DNA of 64,000 nt from Mycolicibacterium sediminis (GTDB lineage Bacteria > Actinomycetota > Actinomycetes > Mycobacteriales > Mycobacteriaceae), in assembly GCF_010731735.1 (NCBI RefSeq), contig NZ_AP022588.1, positions 5,022,001 through 5,086,000 of the forward strand. The letters are read 5' to 3'. The translations under genes were made by a program, and so were the position numbers. Within the stretch, counting starts at the first letter, position 1, and each line of letters begins with the position of its first letter. Below, piece after piece: positions 40,554 to 49,316 of the stretch. Below the pieces are notes generated by a model. It was given only the letters and a program-made list of their open reading frames with translations. It did not search any database and was not told the origin of the DNA.

Positions 40554-41360
40554 TCAGGCCATCGGTCGGCGCACGTCGTGCGCGATCGCCATGCCGATGC
40601 CGGACTCGAAGTCCGCGGCGGTCTGGCTCAGGAGCACACGGCTTCGGTTGGGCGACAAAGCGATCGACAGGAAGTGGTGCGGCTGCCCGGCGGCGTGCGC
40701 CACGGTGTTCACCCGGATGACGGCCGTGCCGATGGCCGTGCCGAGCAACGACGCGATGCGCGGTCCCGCGACCTCCGCGCTCAGGTCGTGGTCGACGCGT
40801 TCGAGGCCCACTCCCGCCCCGTACAGCAACTGGTAGAGCGGTGCGCCGGCCAGGGCGGCCGGGGTCAGCGTCTGCTCCAGAGCGGCGGGCAGCCAGGCCT
40901 CGGTGACCATCAGCGCCTCCCCGGACGTCCGTGCGCGCCGCAATCGCATCACGTGCAACCGGGGCCCCGCCGACTGCAGGCGCTGCGCAACGGGGGCCGG
41001 GGTGGGTCGCACGTCGCACTCGAGCACCTCCACCACCGTCTCGAACTCGACCTGGCGCAGCCCGTCCATGTAGGAGCGCGCCGGGTCGCGCTCTCGGGCG
41101 GTGCCGTTCTCGGCGACGAAGGACCCCACACCGTGCCTGCGCTCGATGAGCCCGGCCTCCGCGAGGTCGGCCAACGCGCGTCGGACGGTGATGCGAGATA
41201 CCCCGAACTGCTCGCACAGCGCCTGCTCGGTAGGCAGCGCCTGGCCGGCGACCACGGCGCCGCGGGCGATCTCGTCGTGCAGCACGAGGTACAGCTGGCG
41301 GTGCAGCGAGACGCCTGAATCTGCGCTCACCAGCGTCTCACCGTCGTTGATCTCGGCCAT
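40554..41360 (-). CDS. GntR/HutC-family transcriptional regulator
   Basis: The 268-residue regulator has an N-terminal winged helix (SLHRQLYLVLHDEIARGAVV, then TEQALCEQFGVSRITVRRAL and GLIERRHGVGSFV). A C-terminal UTRA ligand-binding domain (about residues 95-255) places it in the HutC subgroup. Such proteins repress catabolic genes and sense sugars, amino acids or acyl compounds. ATG 41360 follows GAGGATCAC, a moderate Shine-Dalgarno. The convergent enoyl-CoA hydratase/kinase pair is a candidate target, but the ligand is unknown. Confidence 0.88.
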   Translation of the reverse strand: MAEINDGETLVSADSGVSLHRQLYLVLHDEIARGAVVAGQALPTEQALCEQFGVSRITVRRALADLAEAGLIERRHGVGSFVAENGTARERDPARSYMDGLRQVEFETVVEVLECDVRPTPAPVAQRLQSAGPRLHVMRLRRARTSGEALMVTEAWLPAALEQTLTPAALAGAPLYQLLYGAGVGLERVDHDLSAEVAGPRIASLLGTAIGTAVIRVNTVAHAAGQPHHFLSIALSPNRSRVLLSQTAADFESGIGMAIAHDVRRPMA

Positions 41361-41435
41361 CGCCGTGATCCTCGCACGAACGGGGGCCGCGCGTACGCCG
41401 TTGACGAGTCACGATTGCCTGGTCACGGGGTCGCG

Positions 41436-43478
41436 TCAGGCGTCGGGCACCTCGCGTTCGATCTCGTCGAGCCAGGTCCGCGCGGACATGTCCGACGGTG
41501 CCCGCCAATCGCCGCGTGGCGACAGCGAGCCGCCCGCCGACACCTTCGGGCCGTTCGGCAGGGCTGAGCGCTTGAACTGACTGAAGGAGTAGAACCGCTG
41601 GACGAACACCGTCAGCCAGCGGCGGATCTCGCCCAGCGAGTAGGACGGCCGGTCGTCGACCGGGAAGCCCGCCGGCCAGTCGCCGTGGTCGGGATCGCGC
41701 CACGCGTGCCACGCCAGGAACGCGACCTTCGACGGCCGAAAGCCGTATCGCAACACCTGGAACAACGAGAAGTCCTGCAGCACATAGGGTCCCACCTTCG
41801 CCTGACTGCTCTGCACCTCCTCGTCCTCGCCCGACGGCACGAGTTCCGGCGTGATCTCGGTGTCGACGACGGATTGCAGCACCTCGTTGACGTCGTCGCC
41901 GAACTCCCCGGTGGAGATCACCCAGCGGATCAGGTGCTGCACCAGCGTCTTCGGCACGCCGCCGTTGACGTTGTAGTGCGACATCTGATCGCCGACCCCG
42001 TAGGTCGACCACCCCAACGCCAGCTCCGACAGGTCGCCGGTGCCCAGCACGATCCCGCCGCGCTGATTGGCGAGCCGGAACAGGTAGTCGGTGCGCAGGC
42101 CGGCCTGCACGTTCTCGAAGGTGACGTCGTAGACCTTCTCGCCCCGCGAGAAGGGGTGGTCCATCTCGGTGAGCATCAGCGACGCGGTGTCACGGATGTC
42201 GATCTCGGCGAACGTCACCCCGAGCGCCTCGCTGAGCGCGATCGCGTTGCCCTTGGTGCGGTCGCCGGTCGCGAAGCCCGGCAACGTGAACGCCAGGATG
42301 TCGCTGCGCGGCCTGCCCTCCCGGTCCATCGCCCTGGCCGCGACGATCAGGGCGTGCGTCGAGTCGAGTCCACCGGACACGCCGAGGACGATCTTGGGGT
42401 AGTTCAGTGCCCGGAGCCGCTGCTCGAGCCCCGACACCTGAATGCCGAACGCCTCGTAGCAGTCCTGCTCGAGCCGAGCGGGATCGGCGGGTACGAACGG
42501 CATCCGCTCGACGTCGCGGCGCAGGCCGATGTCGTCGGTCGGCGGGTCGACGGTGAACGCGATGCGCCGGTAGCCGTCCACCCGCGCGGCGTGCTGGCGG
42601 CGGTTGTCGTCGAAGGTGCCCATCCGGTTGCGCTCGGCGCGTAGCAGTTCGGTGTCGACGTCGGCGATGGAGCGGCGCTCGCCCTTGGGAAAGCGCTCGG
42701 ACTCGGCGAGCAGCACGCCGTTCTCGTAGATCATCGTCTGGCCGTCCCACGCCAGGTCCGTGGTCGACTCCCCCTCGCCGCCCGCCGCGTACACGTAGGC
42801 CGCGAGACACCGCGACGACGCCGACCGGGCCATCAGCTTCCGGTCGTCGGCACGGCCGATGGTGATGGGGCTGCCGGACAGGTTCGCCAGCACCGTCGCA
42901 CCGGCCAGTGCGGCCTCGGCGCTCGGCGGGATCGGCACCCACATGTCCTCGCAGACCTCGACGTGCAGCACGAAGCTGGGCAGGTCCGTCGCCGCGAACA
43001 GCAAGTCGGGTCCGAACGGCACCTCGCGGTCCCCCACGCGGATGATGCCGCGCACGTCGTCCCCCGGGGCCAACTGCCTGCGCTCGTAGAACTCGCGGTA
43101 GGTCGGCAGGTAGGACTTCGGGACGACGCCCAGCACCGTGCCGCGGTGGATGACGACCGCGGTGTTGTAAATCCTGTTCCGCCACCGCAGCGGCGCACCC
43201 ACCACCAGGACGGGCAGCAGCGAGGCCGATTTGGCGACGACCGTGGCGAGGCCCTCCTCCACGGCGTCGAGGAGGGCCTCCTGCATGAGGATGTCCTCGA
43301 TCGAGTACCCCGACAGCGTCAACTCGGGGAACACCGCGAGGGCGACGCCGTCGGCATCGCACTCACGTGCCAGCGCCAGTACGGATTCGGCGTTCGCGAC
43401 CGGGTCCGCGAGCGTCGTGTGGTGCGTGCACGCGGCCACCCGGACGAAGCCGTGCCGGTAGGCAGAGTAGAAGCTCAT
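41436..43478 (-). CDS. nadE: Glutamine-dependent NAD(+) synthetase
   Basis: The 680-residue two-domain enzyme makes NAD from deamido-NAD using glutamine. The N-terminal nitrilase-type glutaminase has its triad at E52 (FPELTLSGY), K121 (PKSYLPTYREF) and C176 (EVCEDMW). The C-terminal synthetase has the PP-loop GVSGGLDSTHALI and GTGDLSELALGWSTYG. Length and residue numbers match the M. tuberculosis enzyme. ATG 43478 follows a GAGGGTG element. A five-codon ATG frame (43492-43475) ends in an ATGA overlap with it. It is divergent from the NAD-consuming sirtuin. Confidence 0.96.
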   Translation of the reverse strand: MSFYSAYRHGFVRVAACTHHTTLADPVANAESVLALARECDADGVALAVFPELTLSGYSIEDILMQEALLDAVEEGLATVVAKSASLLPVLVVGAPLRWRNRIYNTAVVIHRGTVLGVVPKSYLPTYREFYERRQLAPGDDVRGIIRVGDREVPFGPDLLFAATDLPSFVLHVEVCEDMWVPIPPSAEAALAGATVLANLSGSPITIGRADDRKLMARSASSRCLAAYVYAAGGEGESTTDLAWDGQTMIYENGVLLAESERFPKGERRSIADVDTELLRAERNRMGTFDDNRRQHAARVDGYRRIAFTVDPPTDDIGLRRDVERMPFVPADPARLEQDCYEAFGIQVSGLEQRLRALNYPKIVLGVSGGLDSTHALIVAARAMDREGRPRSDILAFTLPGFATGDRTKGNAIALSEALGVTFAEIDIRDTASLMLTEMDHPFSRGEKVYDVTFENVQAGLRTDYLFRLANQRGGIVLGTGDLSELALGWSTYGVGDQMSHYNVNGGVPKTLVQHLIRWVISTGEFGDDVNEVLQSVVDTEITPELVPSGEDEEVQSSQAKVGPYVLQDFSLFQVLRYGFRPSKVAFLAWHAWRDPDHGDWPAGFPVDDRPSYSLGEIRRWLTVFVQRFYSFSQFKRSALPNGPKVSAGGSLSPRGDWRAPSDMSARTWLDEIEREVPDA

Positions 43479-43581
43479 CGGATCACCCTCATGCGACCAT
43501 CATTGCCCGGAAAGTCCGCGGACATGCACGGCCCCGGCGATCTGCACCGGGCACGGTGCGGGCGCGCCTATCCTGGATGGA

Positions 43582-44415
43582 GTGGATGCCCCCGATCTCG
43601 TCAGCCTGCTCGCAGGTCAACGCCTCGCCGTGCTGACCGGCGCCGGACTGTCCACCGATTCGGGAATCCCCGACTACCGCGGCCCGGACTCCCCGCCGAG
43701 CAACCCGATGACCATCCGGCAGTTCACCTCCGACCCGGAGTACCGACAGCGCTACTGGGCGCGCAACCACATCGGCTGGCGACACATGGCGGCGACGCTG
43801 CCGAATGCCGGCCACCGCGCGCTGGCCGCCTTGGAGCGGGCGGGAGTGGTGCACGGCGTCATCACCCAGAACGTCGATCTGCTGCACACGAAGGCGGGCA
43901 GCCGCAACGTCGTCGACCTCCACGGCACCTATGCGCGGGTGGTCTGCCTGTCGTGCGGGACCGGGATGTCGCGGGCCGACCTCGCCGACCGACTCGAGGC
44001 GCTGAACCCCGGCTTCATCGAGCGCGCCGAACGCGTCGGCGGCATCGCGGTGGCACCCGACGCCGACGCCATGGTGAGCGACACCTCGGCGTTCCGCTTC
44101 GTCGACTGCCCGAACTGCGGGGGCATGCTCAAGCCCGACATCGTCTACTTCGGCGAAAGCGTGCCGAAAGCACGTGTTGCAGAGGCGTACTCGCTCGTCG
44201 ACGCCGCGGATGCGCTGCTGGTCGCAGGATCGTCGCTGACCGTGTTCTCGGGGCTGCGGTTCGTCCGTCACGCCGTCGCGGCGGGAAAGCCCGTCGCGAT
44301 CGTCAACCGCGGTGTCACACGCGGTGATCCGCTCGCCACCGTCAAGGTCGACGGCGGCTGCTCGGAACTGCTGGCCCTGCTGGCCGACGAACTGGCGGAG
44401 GTCGCTAGAAGGTGA
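43582..44415 (+). CDS. Sir2-family NAD-dependent protein deacylase
   Basis: The 277-residue sirtuin has the NAD-binding GAGLSTDSGIPDYRG (residues about 20-34), the TQNVDLLH motif, the catalytic histidine in DLHGTYARV, and a zinc ribbon of CLSCG and CPNCG. The late segments KPDIVYFGESVP and VAGSSLTVFSGLR complete the Rossmann domain. It removes acetyl or other acyl groups from lysine, consuming NAD. GTG 43582 has TATCCT (43569-43574) 7 nt upstream, a leaderless arrangement. Its 3' end overlaps the convergent P450 gene by 11 bp. Confidence 0.92.
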   Translation: MDAPDLVSLLAGQRLAVLTGAGLSTDSGIPDYRGPDSPPSNPMTIRQFTSDPEYRQRYWARNHIGWRHMAATLPNAGHRALAALERAGVVHGVITQNVDLLHTKAGSRNVVDLHGTYARVVCLSCGTGMSRADLADRLEALNPGFIERAERVGGIAVAPDADAMVSDTSAFRFVDCPNCGGMLKPDIVYFGESVPKARVAEAYSLVDAADALLVAGSSLTVFSGLRFVRHAVAAGKPVAIVNRGVTRGDPLATVKVDGGCSELLALLADELAEVARR

Positions 44416-45673
44416 CGGGCATGGCGCGGATGGCGTGGACGAAGTTCCCCTGCAGGTAGTCCGGATCGCCTGCCTCGAGGTCGGGCAGCTGAGCGAGTAG
44501 CTCCCCGATGACGGCCCGCACCTGTGCACGGGCGACGTGCGCGCCGAGGCAGAAGTGCCGTCCCCCACCACCGAATCCGACGTGCGGGTTGGGCTTGCGG
44601 CCGAGGTCGAGGACGTCGGGGCGGTCGAAGGCGTCGGCGTCGCGGTTGCCCGACGAGTAGAACATCACGACCTTCTCACCCGCCGAGATCTGCCGGCCGC
44701 CGAGTTCGCAGTCGACGGCCGCGGTGCGGCGAAACGTCATCACCGGCGTCGCCCAGCGGACGAACTCCTCGACGGCCGTCCCGATGCGACCGTCGAAGTC
44801 GGCCGCGAGCCAGGCACGTTGGTCGGGGAAGTCGGTCAGCGCACGCACCGAGTGACTCAGCGTCTGACGGGTGGTGTCGTTGCCCGCCACCGAGAGCAGG
44901 ACGAAGAACGCCGCCACCTCGGCGTCGGTCAGGCGGTCGCCGTCCACCTCCGCGTGCACGAGCGCGCTGATCAGATCGTCGCCCGGGTTTTCGCGCCGCT
45001 CGGCGGCGAGGGCGCCGGCTACCTGGTGCAGGTACATCTGGCTGCCGATCAGGACCTCGAGCCGGTTGCGGCCGGCGAGGAAGATCGGGTCGGCCCACGA
45101 CACCATGGCGTCGACGGCCCCGACGACCTGCTCCTGCTCGGACTCCGGGATGCCTGCCATGTCGGACAGCGTGCGGATCGGCAACACCTTGGCGCACTGC
45201 TCGACGAAGTCGACACCGCTTCCTGCGCCCCGCATCTCGGCGACGATCGTCCGTGCGTTGAGCTGGATCGACTCCTCGATCCTGCGCACCTGGCGTGGGG
45301 TGAAGGCCGAGTGCACGACCTTGCGGATCTGCGTGTGTCGCGGGTCGTCCATCGCCAGGAAGCTCTGCGACGCCTCGAGCAACTCCTCGGGGACCGTCTC
45401 GAACAGCACTCCCCTGCCGGAGAGGTAAGTGTCGCTGTCGCGGCTGACGGCGACGATGTCGGCGTGCCGTGTCACGGCCCAGAAGCCGCGATCGTCCGGA
45501 TCCTCCATCAGCGCGTCGTCGACCGGGCGGTGCCAGCTCACCGGGCGTTCGGCACGCAGCTCGGAAAAGGACCGCTCACGGTCGACGGCTGTGGTCGCCC
45601 AGAACGCCCGGGAGGACAGGTCGATCGGGTCGTAGTCGCGGACGGTATCCGATGTGAGCGGTGTCACGGTCAT
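44405..45673 (-). CDS. Cytochrome P450
   Basis: The 422-residue soluble P450 shows the I-helix oxygen-activation motif AGNDTTRQT, the K-helix EEFVRW (ExxR) and the heme-ligand loop FGGGGRHFCLGAH with the axial Cys. Such enzymes hydroxylate lipids, steroids or xenobiotics with electrons from a ferredoxin; no ferredoxin gene is adjacent. An upstream in-frame ATG at 45700 lies inside the operator. ATG 45673 is preferred because -10 TATCGT ends 7 nt before it. It is transcribed divergently from a TetR regulator, its probable repressor. Confidence 0.92.
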   Translation of the reverse strand: MTVTPLTSDTVRDYDPIDLSSRAFWATTAVDRERSFSELRAERPVSWHRPVDDALMEDPDDRGFWAVTRHADIVAVSRDSDTYLSGRGVLFETVPEELLEASQSFLAMDDPRHTQIRKVVHSAFTPRQVRRIEESIQLNARTIVAEMRGAGSGVDFVEQCAKVLPIRTLSDMAGIPESEQEQVVGAVDAMVSWADPIFLAGRNRLEVLIGSQMYLHQVAGALAAERRENPGDDLISALVHAEVDGDRLTDAEVAAFFVLLSVAGNDTTRQTLSHSVRALTDFPDQRAWLAADFDGRIGTAVEEFVRWATPVMTFRRTAAVDCELGGRQISAGEKVVMFYSSGNRDADAFDRPDVLDLGRKPNPHVGFGGGGRHFCLGAHVARAQVRAVIGELLAQLPDLEAGDPDYLQGNFVHAIRAMPVTF

Positions 45674-45686
45674 GTCCTGGACGATA

Positions 45687-45709
45687 TGACTAGACACCAT
45701 GTCTAGTCA
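45687..45709. promoter_or_regulatory. Palindromic operator between P450 and TetR genes
   Basis: A perfect inverted repeat, TGACTAGAC-N5-GTCTAGTCA, 23 bp in all, lies between the divergent genes. It covers the -35 TTGACT (minus 45710-45705) and the whole 18-bp spacer of the P450 promoter (-10 TATCGT, 45686-45681). Its right arm also lies over the -35 position of the TetR gene (-10 TACGCT, 45728-45733, 6 nt before ATG 45740). One bound dimer pair would shut both promoters. Confidence 0.82.
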
Positions 45710-45739
45710 AGGTGTTCATACCGGGGTTACGCTGTGCCG

Positions 45740-46369
45740 ATGCCGTCCGTGACTCGCAAGCCGCAGGTCGGGAGGCAGGAGCGGCGCGAGCGCATCGAGC
45801 GCCAACTGCTCGACGCCACCGACCGGCTGATGGCCGCGGGCGCCAGCTTCACCGAGTTGAGCGTGGATCGCCTCGCCACCGAGGCGGGCATCTCCCGGGC
45901 CAGCTTCTACGTCTACTTCGAGGACAAGGGACATCTGCTGCGCCGGCTTGCCGGCCAGGTGTTCGGCGACCTGGCCGCCGCCGCGGAACGGTGGTGGAGC
46001 GTCGCCGACCGCCGCCGGTCCGCCGATGCCCACGCTGCCGTCACCGCGATCATCGCCGCCTACCGCCACCATCAACCGCTCCTCGTCGCGCTGGCCGAGA
46101 TGTCGGCCTACGACCCGCAGGTCGGCGACACGTACGACGACCTGCTGACCGGCATCGCCGCCCGGCTGACGTCAGTCATCGAACACGGCCAGGCCGACGG
46201 CGTGATCCGGCGCGAGATCGTGCCCGCCACGACGGCGTCGACGCTCACGTGGATGGTGGAGCGGGCATGCCAGCAGAACCTGCCCAGCCGCCCCGAGTCC
46301 TACGACTCGGAACTCGCCGACAGCCTGACCCAGATCATCTGGGGCGCAATGTATCTGGAACAGCCCTAG
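45740..46369 (+). CDS. TetR-family repressor (EthR-like)
   Basis: The 209-residue regulator has the TetR helix-turn-helix LSVDRLATEAGISRASFYVYF (residues about 40-60), close in wording to EthR-type regulators, and a helical ligand-binding domain. ATG 45740 is the first base after a canonical leaderless -10 (TACGCT plus six nt); GTG 45734 is less likely. Divergent placement and the shared palindrome make it the probable autorepressor and P450 repressor. Its stop shares CTAG with proB. Ligand unknown, likely hydrophobic. Confidence 0.88.
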   Translation: MPSVTRKPQVGRQERRERIERQLLDATDRLMAAGASFTELSVDRLATEAGISRASFYVYFEDKGHLLRRLAGQVFGDLAAAAERWWSVADRRRSADAHAAVTAIIAAYRHHQPLLVALAEMSAYDPQVGDTYDDLLTGIAARLTSVIEHGQADGVIRREIVPATTASTLTWMVERACQQNLPSRPESYDSELADSLTQIIWGAMYLEQP

Positions 46370-47469
46370 ACCGCGACAAGGTCGTCGGCGTGCACCGCCG
46401 GGCGGCGCATGTCGGCGGGCAGGTCCGATGTCGACCGACCGATCATCGTGGTCAGTTCGCTCGCCTCGTAGGCGACCACGCCGCGCGCCACCGTCACCTC
46501 GTCGGACCCCCGCAGTTCGACGACGTCGCCACCGTGGAACCGGCCCGACACGGCCGTGATGCCCGCCGACAGAAGCGACTTGCGCTTCTCCAGCACCGCG
46601 CGGACCGCACCGTCGTCGAGGGTCAGGACACCGGTCGACTCCGCGGCGTAGCGCACCCAGAACCGTCGGGCCGACATCCGTTCCGGCCGCGGCGCGAACA
46701 CGGTACCCACCGATGCGCCGGCCAGCGCGGTGGCGGCGTCCGCAGCAGCGGCCAGGAGCACCGGTACCCCGGCGTCGGCGGCCAGCAGCGCCGACGACAG
46801 CTTCGAGGCCATGCCACCGGTCCCGAGTCGACTGCCGCCGCCCGCCACCACGCCGTCGAGGTCGTCGGGTGCCGCGACCTCGGAGATGAAGCGCGCGTCT
46901 GACTTCCGGGGATCCGAGTCGTACAGGCCGTCGATGTCCGACAGCAGGATCAGGGCATCCGCGCCGACGAGATGCGCCACGAGGGCCGACAGCCGGTCGT
47001 TGTCGCCGAACCGGATCTCGTTGGTGGCGACCGTGTCGTTCTCGTTGACGATCGCGACGGCGTGCAGCGCCCGCAACCGATCCAGCGTGCGCTGAGCATT
47101 GTTGTGCTGCACCCGCATCGAGATGTCGTGCGCCGTCAGCAGCACCTGACCGACGGTGCGTCGGTACCGGGCGAACGCCGCGCTCCACGCGTTGACGAGC
47201 GCGACCTGACCGACACTGGCCGCGGCCTGCTTCGTGGCGAGATCCGTGGGCCGCTTCGTCAACCGCAGGGGTTCCATCCCCGCCGCGATCGCACCGGAGG
47301 AGACGATCACCACGTCGGACCCCGCCGTCATGCGGGCCTCGATCGCCTCGGCGAGGGTATCCAGGCGGCCGGCGTCGAACTCGCCGGACGGCGTGGTCAG
47401 CGCAGTCGTACCCACCTTGACCACGATGCTGCGCGCCGTCCTGACTGCCTCGCGGTGTGCACTGGTCAC
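46366..47469 (-). CDS. proB: Glutamate 5-kinase
   Basis: The 367-residue kinase phosphorylates glutamate, the first step of proline synthesis. It opens with VVKVGTTALTTPSGEFD. It has the amino acid kinase motifs VSSGAIAAGM, NENDTVATNEIRFGDNDRLSA and GGMASKLSSA, then a C-terminal PUA domain (about 280-360, GAVRAVLEKRKSLLSAGITA). GTG 47469 overlaps the obg stop (GTGA). It is the last gene of rplU-rpmA-obg-proB. ProA, the next enzyme, lies 8 kb away at 37522. Confidence 0.96.
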   Translation of the reverse strand: MTSAHREAVRTARSIVVKVGTTALTTPSGEFDAGRLDTLAEAIEARMTAGSDVVIVSSGAIAAGMEPLRLTKRPTDLATKQAAASVGQVALVNAWSAAFARYRRTVGQVLLTAHDISMRVQHNNAQRTLDRLRALHAVAIVNENDTVATNEIRFGDNDRLSALVAHLVGADALILLSDIDGLYDSDPRKSDARFISEVAAPDDLDGVVAGGGSRLGTGGMASKLSSALLAADAGVPVLLAAAADAATALAGASVGTVFAPRPERMSARRFWVRYAAESTGVLTLDDGAVRAVLEKRKSLLSAGITAVSGRFHGGDVVELRGSDEVTVARGVVAYEASELTTMIGRSTSDLPADMRRPAVHADDLVAV

Positions 47470-48914
47470 TCGTCGTCGCCGTCGGGGCGGCGCCGCTCCT
47501 TGCGGGCGACCTTGCGTTCGGCCGCACCGATGCGGTCGGTCTGCTCGAGCCGAATGTCGGTGCCACGACCGGACATCGTGACGTCGATGCCCGCCGGGGT
47601 CTGCGGCTCCCAGTCGAACGTCATGCGACCGATCGTGACGGCGCAGCCGGGACGGGCGCCCTGCTTGAACAGCTCGTCCTCGACCCCGAGCCGGGCCAAC
47701 CGGTCGCCGAGGTATCCGACGGCCTCGTCGTTGGTGAAGTCGGTCTGCGACACCCAGCGCTCGGGCCGGGTGCCGCGCACCACGTAGCCGCCCTCCCCGT
47801 CGGAGGTGACGGTGAAGCCGTTGTCGTTGACCGCGATCGGCCGGATGACCGGCCGGCGCGGAGCCACCGCGGGGAGCGAGGCACGGTAGGTGGCCACCAT
47901 GTCCCAGAGCGCGAAGATCAACGGACGCAACCCGTCCCGGCGGACGGCCGACACCTCGAACACCGGCCAGCCGAAGCGCTTCGCCACGTCGTCGCGGATG
48001 AAGTCGGCCATGTCGTGGGCGTCGGGCACGTCGATCTTGTTGAGCACGACGGCGCGGGGACGGTCTGCGAGGTCGCCGAGCGTCGAATCACCCTGCAGCG
48101 TCGGGGTGTACGCGGCGAGTTCGGCTTCGAGCGCCTCGATGTCGGAGATCGGATCGCGTCCCGGTTCCATGGTCGCGCAATCCACGACGTGGACCAGCAC
48201 GGCGCACCGCTCCAGGTGCCGCAGGAACTCGAGGCCGAGCCCGCGGCCCTGCGACGCGCCCGGAATCAGGCCGGGGACGTCGGCGACGGTGAAGGTGTGG
48301 TCGCCCGCGGACACCACGCCCAGATTGGGCGCCAGGGTGGTGAACGGATAGTCGGCGATCTTCGGCTTCGCGGCGGAGATGACCGAGACCAGCGAGGACT
48401 TACCAGCCGACGGGAAGCCGATCAGCCCGACGTCGGCGACCGTCTTAAGTTCGAGGGTGAGGTCACGGGCTTGGCCCTCCTCGCCCAGCAGCGCGAAGCC
48501 GGGCGCCTTGCGGGCCCGGGAGGCGAGAGCGGCGTTGCCGAGTCCACCTCGGCCGCCGGCAGCGGCGTCGAACCGGGTGCCCTCGCCGACCAGGTCGGCG
48601 AGTAGACGTCCGTCCTCGTCGAGCACGACGGTGCCGTCTGGAACGCGGACCTCGAGGTCGGCACCCGCCGCACCGTCGCGATTGCTCCCGGCGCCCTGCT
48701 TGCCGGAGGGCGCGACGACGTGCGGATGGAAGTGGAAGTCGAGCAGGGTGTGCACCTGCGGATCGACGACGAGGACGACGCTACCGCCGCGACCGCCGTT
48801 ACCGCCGTCGGGACCACCCAGCGGCTTGTACTTCTCGCGGTGAACCGACGCGCAACCGTGGCCTCCGCTACCCGCCCGCGCGTGAATGACGACGCGGTCG
48901 ACGAAACGAGGCAT
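47466..48914 (-). CDS. obg: GTPase Obg/CgtA
   Basis: The 482-residue GTPase has the glycine-rich Obg fold (ARAGSGGHGCASVHREKYKP, then GGPDGGNGGRGG). The G domain carries GFPSAGKSSLVS, DVPGLIPGAS and NKIDVPDA. A C-terminal OCT domain and a basic tail (VARKERRRPDGDD) follow. It acts in 50S assembly and stress signalling. ATG 48914 follows GGAAGGA. A very stable hairpin (48933-48982) separates it from rpmA. Gene order rplU-rpmA-obg is conserved across bacteria. Confidence 0.96.
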   Translation of the reverse strand: MPRFVDRVVIHARAGSGGHGCASVHREKYKPLGGPDGGNGGRGGSVVLVVDPQVHTLLDFHFHPHVVAPSGKQGAGSNRDGAAGADLEVRVPDGTVVLDEDGRLLADLVGEGTRFDAAAGGRGGLGNAALASRARKAPGFALLGEEGQARDLTLELKTVADVGLIGFPSAGKSSLVSVISAAKPKIADYPFTTLAPNLGVVSAGDHTFTVADVPGLIPGASQGRGLGLEFLRHLERCAVLVHVVDCATMEPGRDPISDIEALEAELAAYTPTLQGDSTLGDLADRPRAVVLNKIDVPDAHDMADFIRDDVAKRFGWPVFEVSAVRRDGLRPLIFALWDMVATYRASLPAVAPRRPVIRPIAVNDNGFTVTSDGEGGYVVRGTRPERWVSQTDFTNDEAVGYLGDRLARLGVEDELFKQGARPGCAVTIGRMTFDWEPQTPAGIDVTMSGRGTDIRLEQTDRIGAAERKVARKERRRPDGDDE

Positions 48915-48932
48915 CTGAGAATCCTTCCCGAT

Positions 48933-48982
48933 GGTGAAGCTGATCTGCGAGGCGTCCTGAGAGAACTCGCAGCAGCTTCACC
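48933..48982 (-). other. Long stable hairpin between rpmA and obg
   Basis: Arms GGTGAAGCTG and CAGCTTCACC (10 bp) continue, after an AT bulge, into CTGCGAG and CTCGCAG (7 bp), enclosing a 14-nt loop. There is no U-tract. It may be a partial terminator, an RNase site or a stabiliser of the upstream rplU-rpmA message. Confidence 0.75.
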
Positions 48983-49004
48983 GTCGCGGAAAGTCCTCGG
49001 TGGC

Positions 49005-49301
49005 TCAGGCTCCCTGAGCGGCGGTGGCGGGAACTTCGGTGCCCGGCCGCGGGATGCGCACGATGTTGACCGTCTTGCGGCCACGCTTCTCACCGAAGTG
49101 CACGGCGCCGGGGGCGGTCGCGAACAGCGTGTCGTCGCCGCCGCGTCCCACGTTGACGCCGGGGTGGAAGTGGGTGCCGCGCTGACGGACGATGATCTCG
49201 CCAGCCTTCACGACCTGGCCGCCGAACCGCTTGACGCCGAGGCGCTGTGAGTTCGAATCGCGACCGTTGCGTGAGCTGGAAGCGCCCTTCTTGTGTGCCA
49301 T
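49005..49301 (-). CDS. rpmA: 50S ribosomal protein bL27
   Basis: The 98-residue protein has the bL27 signature MAHKKGASSSRNGRDSNSQR and GGQVVKAGEIIVRQRGTHFH. Its N-terminal tail reaches the peptidyl-transferase centre. No cleavable extension precedes MAHKKG. It lies 15 bp after rplU. The C terminus, ending EVPATAAQGA, is a few residues longer than in many bacteria. Confidence 0.97.
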   Translation of the reverse strand: MAHKKGASSSRNGRDSNSQRLGVKRFGGQVVKAGEIIVRQRGTHFHPGVNVGRGGDDTLFATAPGAVHFGEKRGRKTVNIVRIPRPGTEVPATAAQGA

Positions 49302-49316
49302 TGGTTCGCTCCCCTA

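Noticed and set aside
45698..45700. ATG 45700 as start of the P450
   Set aside because: It lies inside the operator and upstream of the predicted transcription start; ATG 45673 fits the promoter.
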